Source: Micractinium sp. NFX-FRZ (Eukaryota; Chlorophyta; Trebouxiophyceae; Chlorellales; Chlorellaceae). From it: a stretch of DNA of 44,502 nucleotides. Position 1 is the stretch's first letter; each line of letters starts with the position of its first letter. The notes under the pieces are model-generated. The model was given only the letters and a program-made list of their open reading frames with translations. It ran no database searches and was not told the origin of the DNA. A program made the translations under genes and the position numbers. The stretch is taken from the NCBI GenBank assembly GCA_029339195.1, contig JAPTJF010000495.1, positions 1 through 44,502 of the forward strand, read 5' to 3'. Shown piece by piece: positions 22,903 to 34,550 of this stretch.

Positions 22903-23628
22903 ACCCGTGCGCCCAAATGCCGTCGGTACCACCCTTGTTTGCCAAATGCCGCCAGCGGGCAGGGCGTGCAAGCGATAGCAGGGTTCCTCTTCGTCACACG
23001 CTTGGTCTGCAAAACGCCATGCATACCATGCGTGACTTTCGTGTATATGCATGCTTGTTGACATGTGCATGGGTTGTTTTGTACAGACTGCCTTGCACTG
23101 ATATGGCACGAGTTGCCAAAGGTGAGTACGACAGGCAGCTCGATGACAGGCACCCTGAGGTCGTCCTGTGCACGTGCTGCTGCCTCAGCCAGTCGGGATC
23201 TGCTGCGCCTGCTGCTGGCCCTGCTGCTGTTATCACCCGAGCTGCCTCCATAGCACCCACCAGGCCTTGTAGCAAGTGTCCGTGTGTTTGCGGCGCTTTG
23301 TGCACAGCTCCCATGCCCTCTGGGCAGGGGCAGTGCCTGGGTTGCTGAGCCATGCCCTCAATGCGCACCGCCTGCCCACAGCCCACCTGAGGGCAGGGCC
23401 CGCACTCCAGGGGAGGGAGGCTGGGCAGAGTGACGAGCGGCAGGGTGCAAAGGTGGCAGCGTGTGATTGGGTGGGTGGGGTGCACAGCAATGCACGGCGG
23501 ATGCAGGAATAGAGGGCAGGGACGGGAGGAGGCACGATGGAGACCCATCGCAGTGAGCAGCGCGGCACAAGCGGTGGCGGCATGGCACGGTTGGAGGCGG
23601 AGGCACATAGTTGGTGCATCATGCTCAC

Positions 23629-23738
23629 CTCCTCCGTGTGCCTGTCAGGGGCAGTGCTGGTTTGCTTCACAAACATGACAGGCACGCGGTGGTTATCCAG
23701 TGCCTCGATGACAACGGCCACGCCCCGGAACATAACAC
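23629..23738 (-). CDS. Internal exon of an unidentified minus-strand gene
   Basis: A 110-bp segment is bounded by an acceptor (CTCACAG) and a consensus donor (GAG then GTGAGC). It reads VMFRGVAVVIEALDNHRVPV and then MFVKQTSTAPDRHTEE, with an amphipathic helix followed by a beta strand, typical of a folded alpha/beta protein. It enters in phase 1 and leaves in phase 0. About 480 bp further along the minus strand, near 23.15 kb, another alpha/beta-like segment reads LRVPVIELPVVLTFGNS, but I could not connect the two in phase. Upstream exons toward 24.0 kb were not resolved. No family was recognised. It could be part of a functional gene or a remnant. Confidence 0.4.
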
Positions 23739-24201
23739 CTGTGAGCGCACAGGATGGCAGCAACGGCGGCAGCGGCGGCGGCGGCAGCGGAGGTGGTGCT
23801 AGTCTGGGCTGGTTGGTACTCAGTGGATATCACGCTACTCCTGTGGCTGGTCTTGCTCGTTGCATCGCCTGCCGAACCTGCAGGGAGCTCTTTGGCGCAG
23901 GAGATGGAGAGTTGTGCAAGTGTTCTGCAAGCCGGCAGGCGGCGGTGAGCTAAATTTTTACAGGTGGGATCGCAAACTTGCGGCTGCAGGCGCCAAGAAT
24001 TGCAGTTCAGCAGCAAGGAAACTGCCAGCGTGTCCCAGCTCCCCCGACTCCGAGGCCCCGCTCTAGGCGTTGAGGCGCTGCAACCTCGCCGTTAATCTCC
24101 GCCTGTGATGGAGGCAGCAGCCTTCCGCCTGCGCTGCTGCGCGGCCCTCGCAACGAAGCGCCAGCCCACCCGCCACCCGCTTTAACGCGCTCCCAGCAGC
24201 C

Positions 24202-27200
24202 ATGCCGGTCACCGAGCTGAGCTATGTCCTGGTGGTTGAGCATCCCCACCCGGCACCGACCGCTGAAGGCCAGCAGGAGAGGCAGGGCGCTGCCGCCCCT
24301 GCTACCGCGCCGCCGCTGCCGCCAGCGCAGTCGCCGTCACCGCCGCCGGCCCGCTACACGCGCAGCCTGCTGCGGCAGACGCTGCAGCTGATGGGGCAGA
24401 AGCCGCGGCAGAGCGACAAGGCCGCGCAAAAGGTCTTTCTCATCCTGCAGCAGCGGGCAGCACTGCCGTGCAGCGAGCCCCTCAGCCTGGCCGCGCGGCT
24501 TGCAGCGGGGGCGGGCGGGCATGCGGGCGTGACGCTGCAGCGGGCCGAGTTTGACCGGCTAGTGATGGACTGCCTCGCGGCGGCAGCACCCGCGTCGGAG
24601 CACCCAGCACCAGGCGTTCCGGCAGCGGCGGCGGCGCAGGGTGCAGGAGCGGCGCCACCGCAGCAGCTGCAAGCAGGACGGTTGCAAGCTGGGCAGGAGC
24701 AGCATGCACGGGAGGCGCAGCAGCAAGAGCCACAGCAGCGGGCACAGCAACTGCACAATCAGCAGCTGGAGGCGGCACCGCCGCCTTTGCAGAGGAAGGA
24801 GGAGCAGCAGGGGCAGCCTTTGCCCTCCTGGACAGCAGCACAGACGGCCGCACCAGCACAGACAGCTGCACAGACAGCAGCAGCAGCGGCGGCTTCCGCA
24901 GCAGCCCCCCCGCTGCTGGGTGACTTCCACATTGCGTGCGCCCTTCGGGAGCAGCGCACCTCTGTGGCCGTGCTGCTCTGCGGCACCAGCGGCACAGGCA
25001 AGCCCGCCAGCACTGCTGCCGCTGCTGGCGCCCTGCCTTTGCTAGCGCGGCTGGCCGCCTGCCTGCCTGCTGGTGTGCTCATCCGCCTGCTTGTGTGTAT
25101 GTTGTGCCCACCTGGCCTTGCCGCTGCACCGGGGCGCCTCCGCCCACCATCCTTTCCGAAGCCACCAGGCGCCGCCCCTCGCTGCCCGGCCTTCCGCTTC
25201 TGCCGCCGCTGCTCCCCTGCCAGCTGCACCCAGCACCCAGCCCGCTCATCCCCGCCCTGCCCGCGCGCCCGTCCTGCAGGCAAGTCGACGCTTGCGGCGC
25301 TGCTGGCGGCCCGCCTGGGCATCTCCACCGTCGTCTCTACTGACTCCATCCGCCACATGATGCGCAGCTTTGCCAGCGAGGCTGAGGACCCCCTCCTGTG
25401 GGCCTCCACCTACCAGGCAGGCGCAGCGCTGCAGCAGCTGCAGGCACAGGCGGGGCTGGGCGCGGGCGGCGGCGCAGCGGGGGTCGCCGCCGCTGCCGCG
25501 CAGCAGCTGCTGCAGCGGTACGGCTGTGCGGCGCCGTACAGCCTGGCCGGGGACTCTCGCAAGGCGGCGGTGCGGGGGTACAAGGCGCAGAGCGCTCGGG
25601 TGCTGGAGCATGTCGACCGGCTGCTGGCGGGGTGCGAGGCGCGGCGGCAGTCGGTGGTGGTGGAGGGCGTGCACCTGAGCCTGAGGTGAGGGCAGGGCAC
25701 GCGCTGTCTTTCATGTGTGGGTTCTCGTTGGGGGTGGGGGGCTGCAGGAGGATTCAGTCCTGCAGGGGCAGGGGGGTGAGCCGTGGTTGGACCACACATG
25801 CTGTTGCGTGTGTTACTGTGGTGGGGCCTGCTCACTGCACGTACTGGCAGCTGGGCAGTGAGCGGTGGGGCATGCAATCCTCCCGCTGCCACCCGCCCGC
25901 TGCCTCTGACCGACTTTCACGCCTGCGCCTGCCCGCTGGTCTGGCCGCCTGCTCACCTGCCCGCCCGCCACCTGCTCCTACCCCCCCTGCTGTCCCCCCT
26001 CCCCCTGCGCAGCATGGTGGTGCGCCTGATGCAGCGCCACCCCAGCGTGGTCCCCTTCCTGGTCCACATCTCCAACGAGGCCAAGCACATGGAGCGCTTT
26101 GCCGTGCGCAGCAAGGTCATGACGCTGCGCCCCGACGGTGAGCAGGAGAGGGGGGGGCAGGAGAGGGGGTGGGCGAGAGTGGGGCATGGAGCTGAGGGGA
26201 GGGCAGGGCAGGGGAGGGTGGACACAAGGGGCGAGCAAACACTGCGCAGCGATGGCATGCGCTGGGTGTGTTTCATGGCGTGATGGTGGATGGGGGCGGG
26301 GCAAGGAGGGAATCGAAGTGCGGCCAGTGTCGCATCCCACAGCTGGGTGGGGCGAGCAGGCGCTGTCCCCCCCAACCTCCTACTCCCACTGTTCTTGCCC
26401 TTCTTCTCCCGCCCCAGGCAACCGGTACGTCAAGTACTTCCGCAACATCCGCGCCATCCAGGAGTACCTGCAGAAGTCGGGTGGGCACCTGGCAGCACCC
26501 GCTTGCCTGCTGCTCCTCCGGGGGGCAACCAACAGGCACATGCCCTCCTGTTGCGGTAGCATGTGGGGGGATGGGCGTGCAAGCATGCATGCTGCCATCG
26601 AGGTTAAACTGCAGTGGGAGTTGGATGTGTGGGACAGGCAGCCGCCTATCAGGGGCAGGGAGTGTGGGCGAGCGTGGCGGTGAGGCGGTGAGTGGGGTGG
26701 GGTGGCTTGGAGGGTTTGAGGCAGCAGGGATGTCCTGGGGGAAGCTGGGTAGCAAGCTCTCTTGCCGCTCCGCTCCCCACGCCTCTCTGCCCGTGCGTCC
26801 CAACCACTCTTCTGCCCCGCTGCCTCTCGCTCCACCCCCCGCACCCGACAAGCACGCCGTCCCCAACCCGTCATGCCCTGCTTCCCTCCCCTCCCCTCCC
26901 CTCCCCGCCCCACCCACCTGCCTTCCTGCAGCCGACAAGCACGCCATCCCCAAGGTGGACAACACAAACGTGGACCGATCGGTGGCCACCATCCACACCA
27001 CCGTGCTGGGTTGCCTGCACCGCACAGCGCGGGTGGGTGCCTGGGCGCCGCTGGGGCGGAGGACCACCCAGGGCAGGCGGGGGCGGGGGGACCCTGCGGC
27101 TCATGGGCGGGGCCTGCAGGCAGGCACAGACTGCATAGGAGGGGCATGCAGGCGGGGAGCATGTTGCAGGCGGGGGACCTAGGGGCATGTCAGCTGCACA

Positions 27201-28838
27201 AGCTCAGTCTGGTGCCGGGTGCCTTGCAGGCCTGCCTCCCCGCCCCCTGCCTGCACTGCTGTCCTGCCGACTTCGCCTGCAAGTGTGACCGCTGCGGCAC
27301 CCGCTGCCCGCGCTGTGCTGTGCTGTGCAGGGGGAGAGCGTGCTGAGCGGCGCCTCGCTGAGCTGCAAGCTGCTGCTGGAGGAGTACCTGCGGTGCCAGT
27401 CGGGTGGGTGGGTGGGCTGGGTTGTAATGTATTCAAACATGCAAGGGTGCTTTGGTTTTATGTGTTGAAAGCCGGTGTTGGAGGGACCTTAGCGCGGCCA
27501 GTCTGGTGAGTGGCGGCTGAGGGTGGCGCCTTGCAACATGCATGGGTGCCCAGGCTTGCTTGCCAAGGTGCTGCTGGAGGGGCGCCCTGCGCTGCCAGCC
27601 TGGGGAGGCTTAAGGCTTGGGTTGGTCTGCCTAGTTGGGTGTACAAGCTGAAGCGCGTGTGCAGTGCACGCATACCACTGTGATGCCAGCGCACGGCTGC
27701 CATAGCACGACTACTCACGGTGACCTGCTCCCCCCTGCCCCTTCGTCTCCCCCCATCATCCCATGCAGCCACGTGGAGCTCCCGTGACATGCTGCAGCTC
27801 ATCCGACGCAAGTCGGCGGCGGGGGAGGCGCCCAGCCCCTCGGAGGACGCCACCTCCACCGCCACCGCGCCTGCCACCATGCCCGCCTCCACGCCCAGGG
27901 GTGCGCCCTGCCCTGCTTCCTGTTGAGCTGAGCTAGCTGTGAAGCTGCGCTGTCTGCTGGTGCCGTGCTGCCTGCTGCTGCCGTGCTACCTGCTGCTGTT
28001 GGCTGTGAAGCGCTGCTACCTGGCTGTGCCGGCTGTGAGGCCGTGCTAGCTGGTGCTTCTGTGTCAGGCGCACGCCCACAGCCTGCCCACCCGGCCGTAG
28101 CCTCTTCCCCAGTGGGAGGGGACAGTAAACTGCCTGCCCGGATCACCTACCTGGCCAGCTCACAAAGTGCCATCAAGTGACCCCCATCCCCCGGACGGCC
28201 CTGCAGGCCCGCTGTCGGAGGCTGCGGCAGACGAGTCTCTGCGGCTGGGGGCCGCGGGGCGCTGCTCAGCAGGCACTGGGGCGGGGCGCCCCGGAGGGGC
28301 CGTTGTACAGCAGGCGGAGCAGCGCGGGGCGGAGGGCGCGGCAGCAGCGGCAAGAGGAGGGGGACAGGGTGGGGGAGAGGATGAGGGCGACAACCGCAGC
28401 TTCTATGGCAGTGATAGCCACGAGTCGAGCAGCCAGGACGGCAGCTGCTCCTGCAGCGGCAGCGGCAGCGGCAGCGACGGTGGCAGCGACAGCGAGGCGG
28501 ATGCCTGCAGCGATGAGACACTAGGCACCGTGGCCATAGGAAGGGGTGTGAACGGCAGCGCCAGGCGTGGAGCCGCTGCCAGTGCCGGCGGCGAACAGTC
28601 GCCCCACCCCGGCGGGGCGAGCCCCGCAGGCACGCCGGCGTCGGCGCGGCGCGAGCGGCACCGCGAGCGCCGGCGCACCTGGCGGGCCGGCAGCGAGGCG
28701 GCAGAAATCCCGGCAGGGCTGGTTCCGGAGCGTCTGCGGCGGCGCAGCGAGGTGGGCTCTGTGCTGGAGCCGGAGCCGCACAGCGACACGGAGGATGCGG
28801 AGCTAGGGGCGGCCGCCCTGCTGTCGGTGCATGCCTGA
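24202..28838 (+). CDS. LPA1: LPA1-like P-loop NTPase (2-phosphoglycerate kinase-related)
   Basis: Predicted 775-aa protein related to plant LOW PHYTIC ACID 1, which influences phytate/inositol phosphate levels and resembles archaeal 2-phosphoglycerate kinase; its exact reaction is unsettled. Exons: 24202-24997, 25280-25685, 26013-26137, 26418-26480, 26932-27032, 27331-27403, 27769-27900, 28207-28838; phases are continuous. N-terminal [20 protein letters not shown] is shared with plant LPA1. A Gln/Ala-rich low-complexity stretch (about 155-235) precedes the Walker A motif GTSGTGKST (261-269). Further family blocks are [44 protein letters not shown] and [19 protein letters not shown]. The C-terminal exon is Ser/Gly/acid-rich and probably disordered. 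Intron 1 has a GC donor and splits the Walker A motif between T265 and G266. ATG 24202 is the first Met of the open frame and is followed by conserved-looking [10 protein letters not shown]. Likely cytosolic. Confidence 0.88.
26845..26954 (+). repeat. Duplicated start of LPA1 exon 5 in the preceding intron
   Basis: The first 23 bp of exon 5 (26932-26954) recur at 26845-26867 with a few changes. In the copy the acceptor AG is altered (CAC instead of CAG), so it is probably not spliced. It mirrors the 3'-edge duplications seen in neighbouring genes. Confidence 0.75.
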
Positions 28839-29267
28839 GCCATGCAGTGCCAGCTTGCCCGGCTGGCCTGGCTGGTGGCCTGCTGCCTGGCGTGGTCGGT
28901 CTGCTGCCCACCTGGCATTTTGGAGGCCTCACCAGAAAAGCAGAAGTCTTGCACCCACACGTGGAGCATGTACGAGGCCCCCGCCCCAGCGCCTGCCTGA
29001 ACCAAAACTCAAGTACATCAATCACACACAAACGTCTACCCACTTTCTCAACCAGCCAGGACCCCTTTGCTACATCCATGTCTTCCCCTACGGCAGTGCC
29101 TGCTTATTTGTGCTTTATCTATGATGCTGCTGCACTGCCCGTCCTCCCTCTCCGCCAGCGTTTGATCTGTACCGCTCTCTTCCCAGCACTGCCCGCAATT
29201 GATCCACCTCCATATACGCCTCCCCTGTACCCCTTCTGAGCATACCCTGCCTTCCCACCCGCCCTTT

Positions 29268-29272
29268 TGTAA
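29268..29272 (+). terminator. Candidate TGTAA polyadenylation signal (LPA1)
   Basis: First TGTAA downstream of the LPA1 stop at 28838, about 430 nt away. A second lies at 29360-29364. Confidence 0.45.
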
Positions 29273-29761
29273 GCAGCTGTCTCGTTCCTTCCATCTGTTC
29301 CTTACTTGTGGCAGGCATTGGCGGCGTCTGGTGCTGCAGCAGATACTGGTGAGCCTGATTGTAAGGGCAGGTGTGGGCGTCGGCCTTGCAAGCCCGTGGC
29401 AGGCCACGGTGGCAAGTTGTTTTAGCTGCAGCTCATCTTAACCTCGTATGAACTGTGTCACTGGGTGTGGAGTGCCTTCCCCTTACTAGCACATGGAATG
29501 GCAGAATCCAGCACTGAAAGGCATGGCGGCAGAGTAAAGCCAGGCCCAGCCAACGGCCAGCATCCACACGAGTGGTTTGTAAACGTTGCAAGCAAGCATC
29601 AGGGAGCGGGGCCATGCCTCCTGCACCCGAGCCCCTTTGGGTTCACTGCAAACCCTCTTGGCATGTATTGGAAGTGGCGCCATGTGTCCACACGGTGGGA
29701 AGTTGGGAGACCCACGGGGTATCTAGTTGCAGTAAAGCGCACGCAAGCGGACACCTTTCAG

Positions 29762-29936
29762 CGCCATCTGGGCCCCCACCGACGTCTGGTGGACCGGGCA
29801 AAACACGGACAGGCGCGTCGTGCTCAAGGGGGGCAGCCTGGTTGTGGGGCTGACTTGCACGCTGGACTCTGGGGACTGGGGCACCACGCCCGCCGGCTCC
29901 TGGGGCCAGCTGTTTGTCAAGAACATCGTGTTCTAG
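29762..29936 (+). pseudogene. Orphan 3'-terminal exon of an unidentified protein
   Basis: After an acceptor-like TTTCAG, an open segment reads AIWAPTDVWWTGQNTDRRVV, then LKGGSLVVGLTCTLDSGDWG, and ends KNIVF-stop at 29936. The Trp/Gly/Thr-rich beta-like pattern suggests the C terminus of an extracellular or wall protein, but I do not recognise the family. A possible preceding exon (29315-29348, donor GTGAGC) would join in matching phase. No start or further exons were found between it and LPA1, so this is either a truncated gene remnant or a small gene with an unrecognised 5' part. Confidence 0.35.
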
Positions 29937-30353
29937 CTAGCAGGGGCACCTCGGCTGCCTGTGGGCGCTGTGGAGCCACCACGATGCAATTGCCTGCAGC
30001 TGCTGCACGCCTGGAGCCCATGCTGTGGTGCATGTTGTCATACCGGCGGTACCACCGGTGGCACCTCTGCAGTACCATCCTCTGTTGCACATCTAACGCC
30101 AACCCGTTGTACTCCTGCCCTGCCACGTCTACGCATCCCTGCCCTCACCCCAGCACACGTCACCACACCCCACACATCTATCTAGGCACCACAACCCTGC
30201 CCTCGCATTGCTCAACAAACAGCACCACACCACACCCAACCATGCGCCGCCCTCACATATGTAACCATACCGTCATCAGCCCTTCAAGGCTTCAGGTGTG
30301 CTGTGCTCTGCGTTTATGGCTGGCTCGGCTGCCTCACGTGGGTGGCAAGGGGG

Positions 30354-30358
30354 TTACA
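30354..30358 (-). terminator. Candidate TGTAA polyadenylation signal (bestrophin)
   Basis: TTACA on the plus strand, about 660 nt past the bestrophin stop. Confidence 0.4.
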
Positions 30359-31017
30359 TGATGGGAGGGATATGTGTCCGGCACGGGGGGACAGGACATG
30401 GGGTGGTGGTGTGTGTGTGTAGTAGGGGGCGACGGCTGTCCCAACCGCGGTCCTGGGCACAAATCGGTGGTAGCTGAGGCAGGGAGAAGCAATGGGGGTT
30501 GAATATGATGGGAAGGCCACAGAGCAGAGGGGCCAGCGATTAATGGTCTGTTGGGTTGGGGCTTGGTTTGTGACACACGAGGGCGGGGCGGGCGCGGGGG
30601 GCGCGTACAGGGGGCGGGCACAGCGGCGGCGGTGGCGCAGGGAAGGCGAGGGAGGTGGCGGCAGGGGGTAGGGAGGGAAGCACCTCAACCCAGAGGGCCC
30701 TGCGCAGGGCATGAGCTGGCCACCATATTGAACATTGCAGGGAGGCAGGTTGGGGAGGGGCGGGGAGGGGAGGGAGGGAAGGGAAGGAGGGGAGGAACAA
30801 TGTAATCAAGACAGCTGAGCTATGAAATGGGCCAAAACGAAAGAAAAGGGGGGCACCGCGTCCCCCGGCCGGGGCCGGCACGGCAACGAGGGCGGCCTGG
30901 CCAGGCGGCCCGCCAGCTCAGCTCAGCTGCCGTCCGTGCCAGCTCGCCAGGCCTCTCCTCCTCCAACTCCGTGCAGGCAGCTGGTTACTGCACAGCTGCT
31001 GCTGCTGCTGCTGCTGA

Positions 31018-34000
31018 TCAGGTCTTGATGATGATGCGCTGGGTTCCGCTGCCGCTGCCGTTGGAGGCGGCGGCGTACACGGGGACGCCGCCGTTGGCGC
31101 TGCCCTCCCCGCCCGCTGGCAGCACCATGTCAACCAGCTCCTGCGCGCTCATGCTCTGCCCCTCGGGGCTGGGCCCCGCCAGCGCCTTGCCCTCGCTCGA
31201 GTGCACCTTCTGCAGCTCCTTCACGTTGCCTTCAATGGTGCGGGAGATGACCTCCAGGGGCAGGATGGTGAAGGGCTCCTCAATCGACACACCAATCTCC
31301 TCAATGCCTGCGGGGGGGGGGGCGGGGCGGGAGGGAGGTGGGAGGGAGTGAGTGGCAGGGGAGGCGGGAGGGTGCCTGGAGCACCTGGCGGCATGCGGTT
31401 GGGCAATGCAGGCGGTGCCGGCACGCAAGCACATACAGGCCGGCACACGCAGAAAGACAGGCGGAACGACGGGCGGAAGGACGGGACGGAAAGGAGCGGC
31501 CTGGCGGGACCGCTGTTGGTTCCAGCGCAAGCAGGTGGGGGCTCACCAAGCAGGAGGAAGGAGACGATGCAGCTGAAGGGGACAGACACGCAGATCAGCA
31601 TCAAGCTAAACAAACCAGAGCCAAAGCTCACCCAGCAGGAGGAAGGAGACGATGCCGGCGATGGGCAGCATGGCCCAGCGGCACGAATCCCACAGCGTGA
31701 AGGGCAGCAGGGTCAGCCTGCAAGGGGGGGGAGCGAGTGGGGCAGGAGGACTGGGTTGGCAGGAGGGCTCGCCTGGCTGCCTGGCTGGCCTGCCTCAAGC
31801 ATGCTGCGCTGCCCTGCGCTGTGCTGCGCTCTGTGCGCCCAGCACGTCACCCCTGGCACAGTCAGCGCCAGCTCAGCACAGCTCCCCACCCACCCGCCCC
31901 CACCCCATCTGCCCACCCACCAGATCATCATGAAGCGGGAGGTGTGGCGGGTGTAGGAGAGCGGGATGGGGGTGCGCAGGATGCGCTCGCAGCCGCCGGT
32001 GACGTCCGCAAACACGGTCAGGTTCTCGTCCATGCGGTATGCAGCGCCCGCGGGCACCACGGCGGTGGACACGCGGTTGTTGGGGGCCGCGGTGGGCAGC
32101 TGCGCCTCCTTGAGCACCGCGGTCAGCACCTGCGGGAGGCGGATGGAGGAAAGCAGGTGTGCTTGTTGGCAAGGATTGCTGGCTGTAGTGAGGGGTGGGG
32201 TTACAGCGCATCTGTTTGCCGTCCCACTTATCAAGAACTGACCCGCCACGTCACAAGCAAGCACACAAGCAAGCACACAAAGCAAGCAAGCAAGCAAGCA
32301 AACGGCCCTCTTGCACCCAACCAGCCCGCCACCAGCCCGCCACCCCGCCCTCCCTCGCACCTGCACCACGTAGTTGGGGCGGTGGGCGGATGCCAGCAGC
32401 GCCTTGAGCTCGTGCGCGGGCAGCGTCTCCTTCAGCTCCTCCTCCAGGTTCTCCCCGGGGCGCAGGTGGCACATGAGGGAGCGGGAGTAGGCGATGGTCC
32501 ACCGGCACAGCATGTTCTGCAGCTCGGGCTGCGAGTCGGGGATGTAGCCCAGCCCCTGCAATGCAACGCAACGCAACGCCAAGCAGAGGAGGGCAGGGAG
32601 GAGGCGGTTGGTTGAGAGGAGGGATTTGGAGGAGACAAAGGGGCACAGCAGCAGGTGCTCGGCAGCATAGCGTGGGCTGGCAGGCAAGAAACGTGGCGAG
32701 CAGACGGAGGCAAGGAGGACCCCCGTCCACCCCCGTCTACTCCTACCATGTCTGTTGTCGTGCAGCCTGCACAGTGTACGCTCCCGGTGCGGCTGCAGCT
32801 TTGTGGCATGCACACCGTGGGTACCACACGACCCACGCAGTACCACACATACCACACAACTGGTACCACATGCACCACATCACAGCACACAGCCTGTGGC
32901 CGCGCGCACCTGGCGCACAAAGTCGCGCGAGCGGTTGACAATGAGGCCCCACATCTTGCGCGCCTCATCCCACCGGCCGTAGGAGGAGTTGGTGCGGAAC
33001 ACCTGCGAGGGGGCAGGGGTAGTGGTGGGGTTTTGAGTTTGAGCAGCGTCGTTTTTTTTTTGCTGAGTTGCCACGCTGCTAGCGGCCAGGAGAGGGGCTG
33101 GCCAAGACGGCAGCGGGCGGGCACGTGCAGCAGCAGGCAGTGAGGCGGGCAGGCAGGCAGGCAGCAGGCAGGCAGCAGCGGCCGGGCCTCACCAGCAGTA
33201 GGGAGAGTGCAAAGGAGGTGAGGCCGAAGGGCGCGTTGGAGGCGAGCTTGAGGTCGGGCACCTCCATCAGGTAGCCGGCCTGCACAGCATGGGGAGAGCA
33301 TGAGCAGCAAGTGAACAAAGGCGTTGGGGTTTGTGGTTCAGGGTTTAGGGCACCTCCATCCGGCAGCCAGCCTGTGCAATCGAGGGCTGGTGCGTGGCCC
33401 CGTGCAGGCAAGCGGGGGCATGCGTGCACGGTACCGCTGGCAGCCAGGGAGGGCACGCACCTCTGCCAGCACGTGGTAGGCGGCCACAGCGGAGGAGAGG
33501 GCCATCACATACGTGAGGGGGGCGGCCAGGCCGGACACCTGCAGGGCAGCAGCGCAGGCAGGCAGGCAGGCGGCGGGGTGAGGCAGGGGCAGGCGGACGG
33601 TTGTGTGCGAGAGTTTATGAGCAGGCAGGCAGACAGGCAGGCAGGCGTGGGAATATGCCGTGTGTGTTTGGCGGACGGTGAGGGGCGGCAGGCAGCACAG
33701 CTGCTGGGCAGGTGGTTGCTGGCGGAGTGTGGCGCTGTCACAGGAGCAGCAGTCGTGCCGGCGGAGTGCAGAGTGGGCAGGGCGCTCACGATGCGGGACT
33801 CGAAGATGCCGGTCATGTGACGCCAGTAGCGGGAGCTGGAGCGGTGGCGCTTCCACAGGTCGAAATCAAACACCTGCGGAGCGGGGCGGGCGGGCGGGCG
33901 GGCATGTGCGGTGTGCTGGTGAGATACTTGGGCACGCAGGGCTGAGCAGGAGGCGAGGGGAGGTGGCGTGTCATGGCAGGGTGGTTGGGGAGCGCAGGCT

Positions 34001-34550
34001 GGCATGGCGGCACATGTGGGAGGGCGTCCGGTGTTGTAGGAGGCCTGGCGGCGCACAGGTTGTAGGAAGCGGGGCGGCAGCCGCTCTCGCCCCGGCCCTG
34101 CCTGCAAGCTGCCCCCGGCTGCCATGCCCGCCTCAAGCGGGCAATCCATGCCGCCAGGCATGCAAGAAATGTGGGTAAGCTGGCACCCCGAGCACGGGAA
34201 CAGTGCGGCACACAAGCGGGAGGCGCGGTGGGCGCCAGCCGGGCATTCTCCCCCTTCCCCCTCAACCAGCCGGCTGGCCATCTCACCGTGCGCATCTTCT
34301 TGCGGTTTGCCTCCTTCAGCTCGTCACCGCTCAGATTCACGTCAGCGGCGGCCGCCACACGCAGGGCGGCACGCTCGCGGACGCTGCCGGCGGCGGGCGC
34401 GGGGGCGCAGCGCAGCGGGTTGGCGCGGCCGGCGGGGGCCAGGCGCGCCGTGGCGGCGCTGGCAGAGGAGCGGGCCCTGCAGCTGCCGCCGAGGCAGCTA
34501 GGCTGGCGCATCTGGGTCTGCGCGCCGCTGGCGGCGAGGACGCGCTGCAT
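31018..34550 (-). CDS. BST: Chloroplast bestrophin-like anion channel
   Basis: Predicted 461-aa bestrophin-family channel, related to thylakoid VCCN1 of plants (chloride) and Chlamydomonas BST1-3 (proposed bicarbonate supply to the pyrenoid thylakoids). Exons from 5' to 3': 34550-34287, 33873-33790, 33538-33461, 33279-33193, 33002-32910, 32555-32361, 32129-31921, 31717-31632, 31307-31018; phases are continuous. Residues 1 to about 65 are Ala/Ser/Arg-rich without acidic residues, fitting a chloroplast transit peptide. Family blocks: RSSSRYWRHMTGIFESRI (exon 2), FRTNSSYGRWDEARKMWG (exon 5), TSRFMMIW (exon 7), and the hallmark VSIEEPFTILPLEV (from 372). Hydrophobic segments fall in exons 3, 4, 7 and 8. 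The Met at 34550 is chosen over an in-frame ATG at 34667 because it begins a typical transit peptide. It is divergent from, and 974 bp from, an LCIB gene. Chloride versus bicarbonate selectivity cannot be read from sequence. Confidence 0.88.
31541..31655 (-). repeat. Duplicated 3' end of bestrophin exon 8 with donor
   Basis: The 30 bp covering the end of exon 8 and its GTGAGC donor (31626-31655) recur at 31541-31570 with one mismatch. The copy again encodes IVSFLLL followed by an intact donor. Splicing from it would lengthen exon 8. Confidence 0.85.

Larger units (their letters stand above)
22584..24201. other. Interval with an unidentified minus-strand gene and the LPA1 promoter
   Basis: The interval lies between the sulfotransferase start and the LPA1 start. 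One convincing exon (23629-23738) and a TGTAA on the minus strand (22898-22902) suggest a minus-strand transcription unit ending near 22.9 kb. The rest of its exons could not be resolved. The segment next to 24201 should hold the LPA1 5' region. Confidence 0.35.
28839..31017. other. LPA1 3' flank, orphan exon, bestrophin 3' UTR
   Basis: The first roughly 430 bp should be the LPA1 3' UTR (TGTAA at 29268-29272). A 3'-terminal exon of an unknown gene lies at 29762-29936. Roughly 30350-31017 should be the bestrophin 3' UTR on the minus strand. Nothing else was recognised. Confidence 0.45.

Noticed and set aside
26418..26700. Extended open reading beyond LPA1 exon 4 ([18 protein letters not shown])
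   Set aside because: The consensus donor directly after KS and the family sequence ADKHAIPK in exon 5 show that this is intron.
29465..30361. 298-codon plus-strand open frame beginning MWSAFPLLAHG
   Set aside because: No family resemblance. It overlaps, in a different frame, the better-supported terminal exon at 29762-29936.
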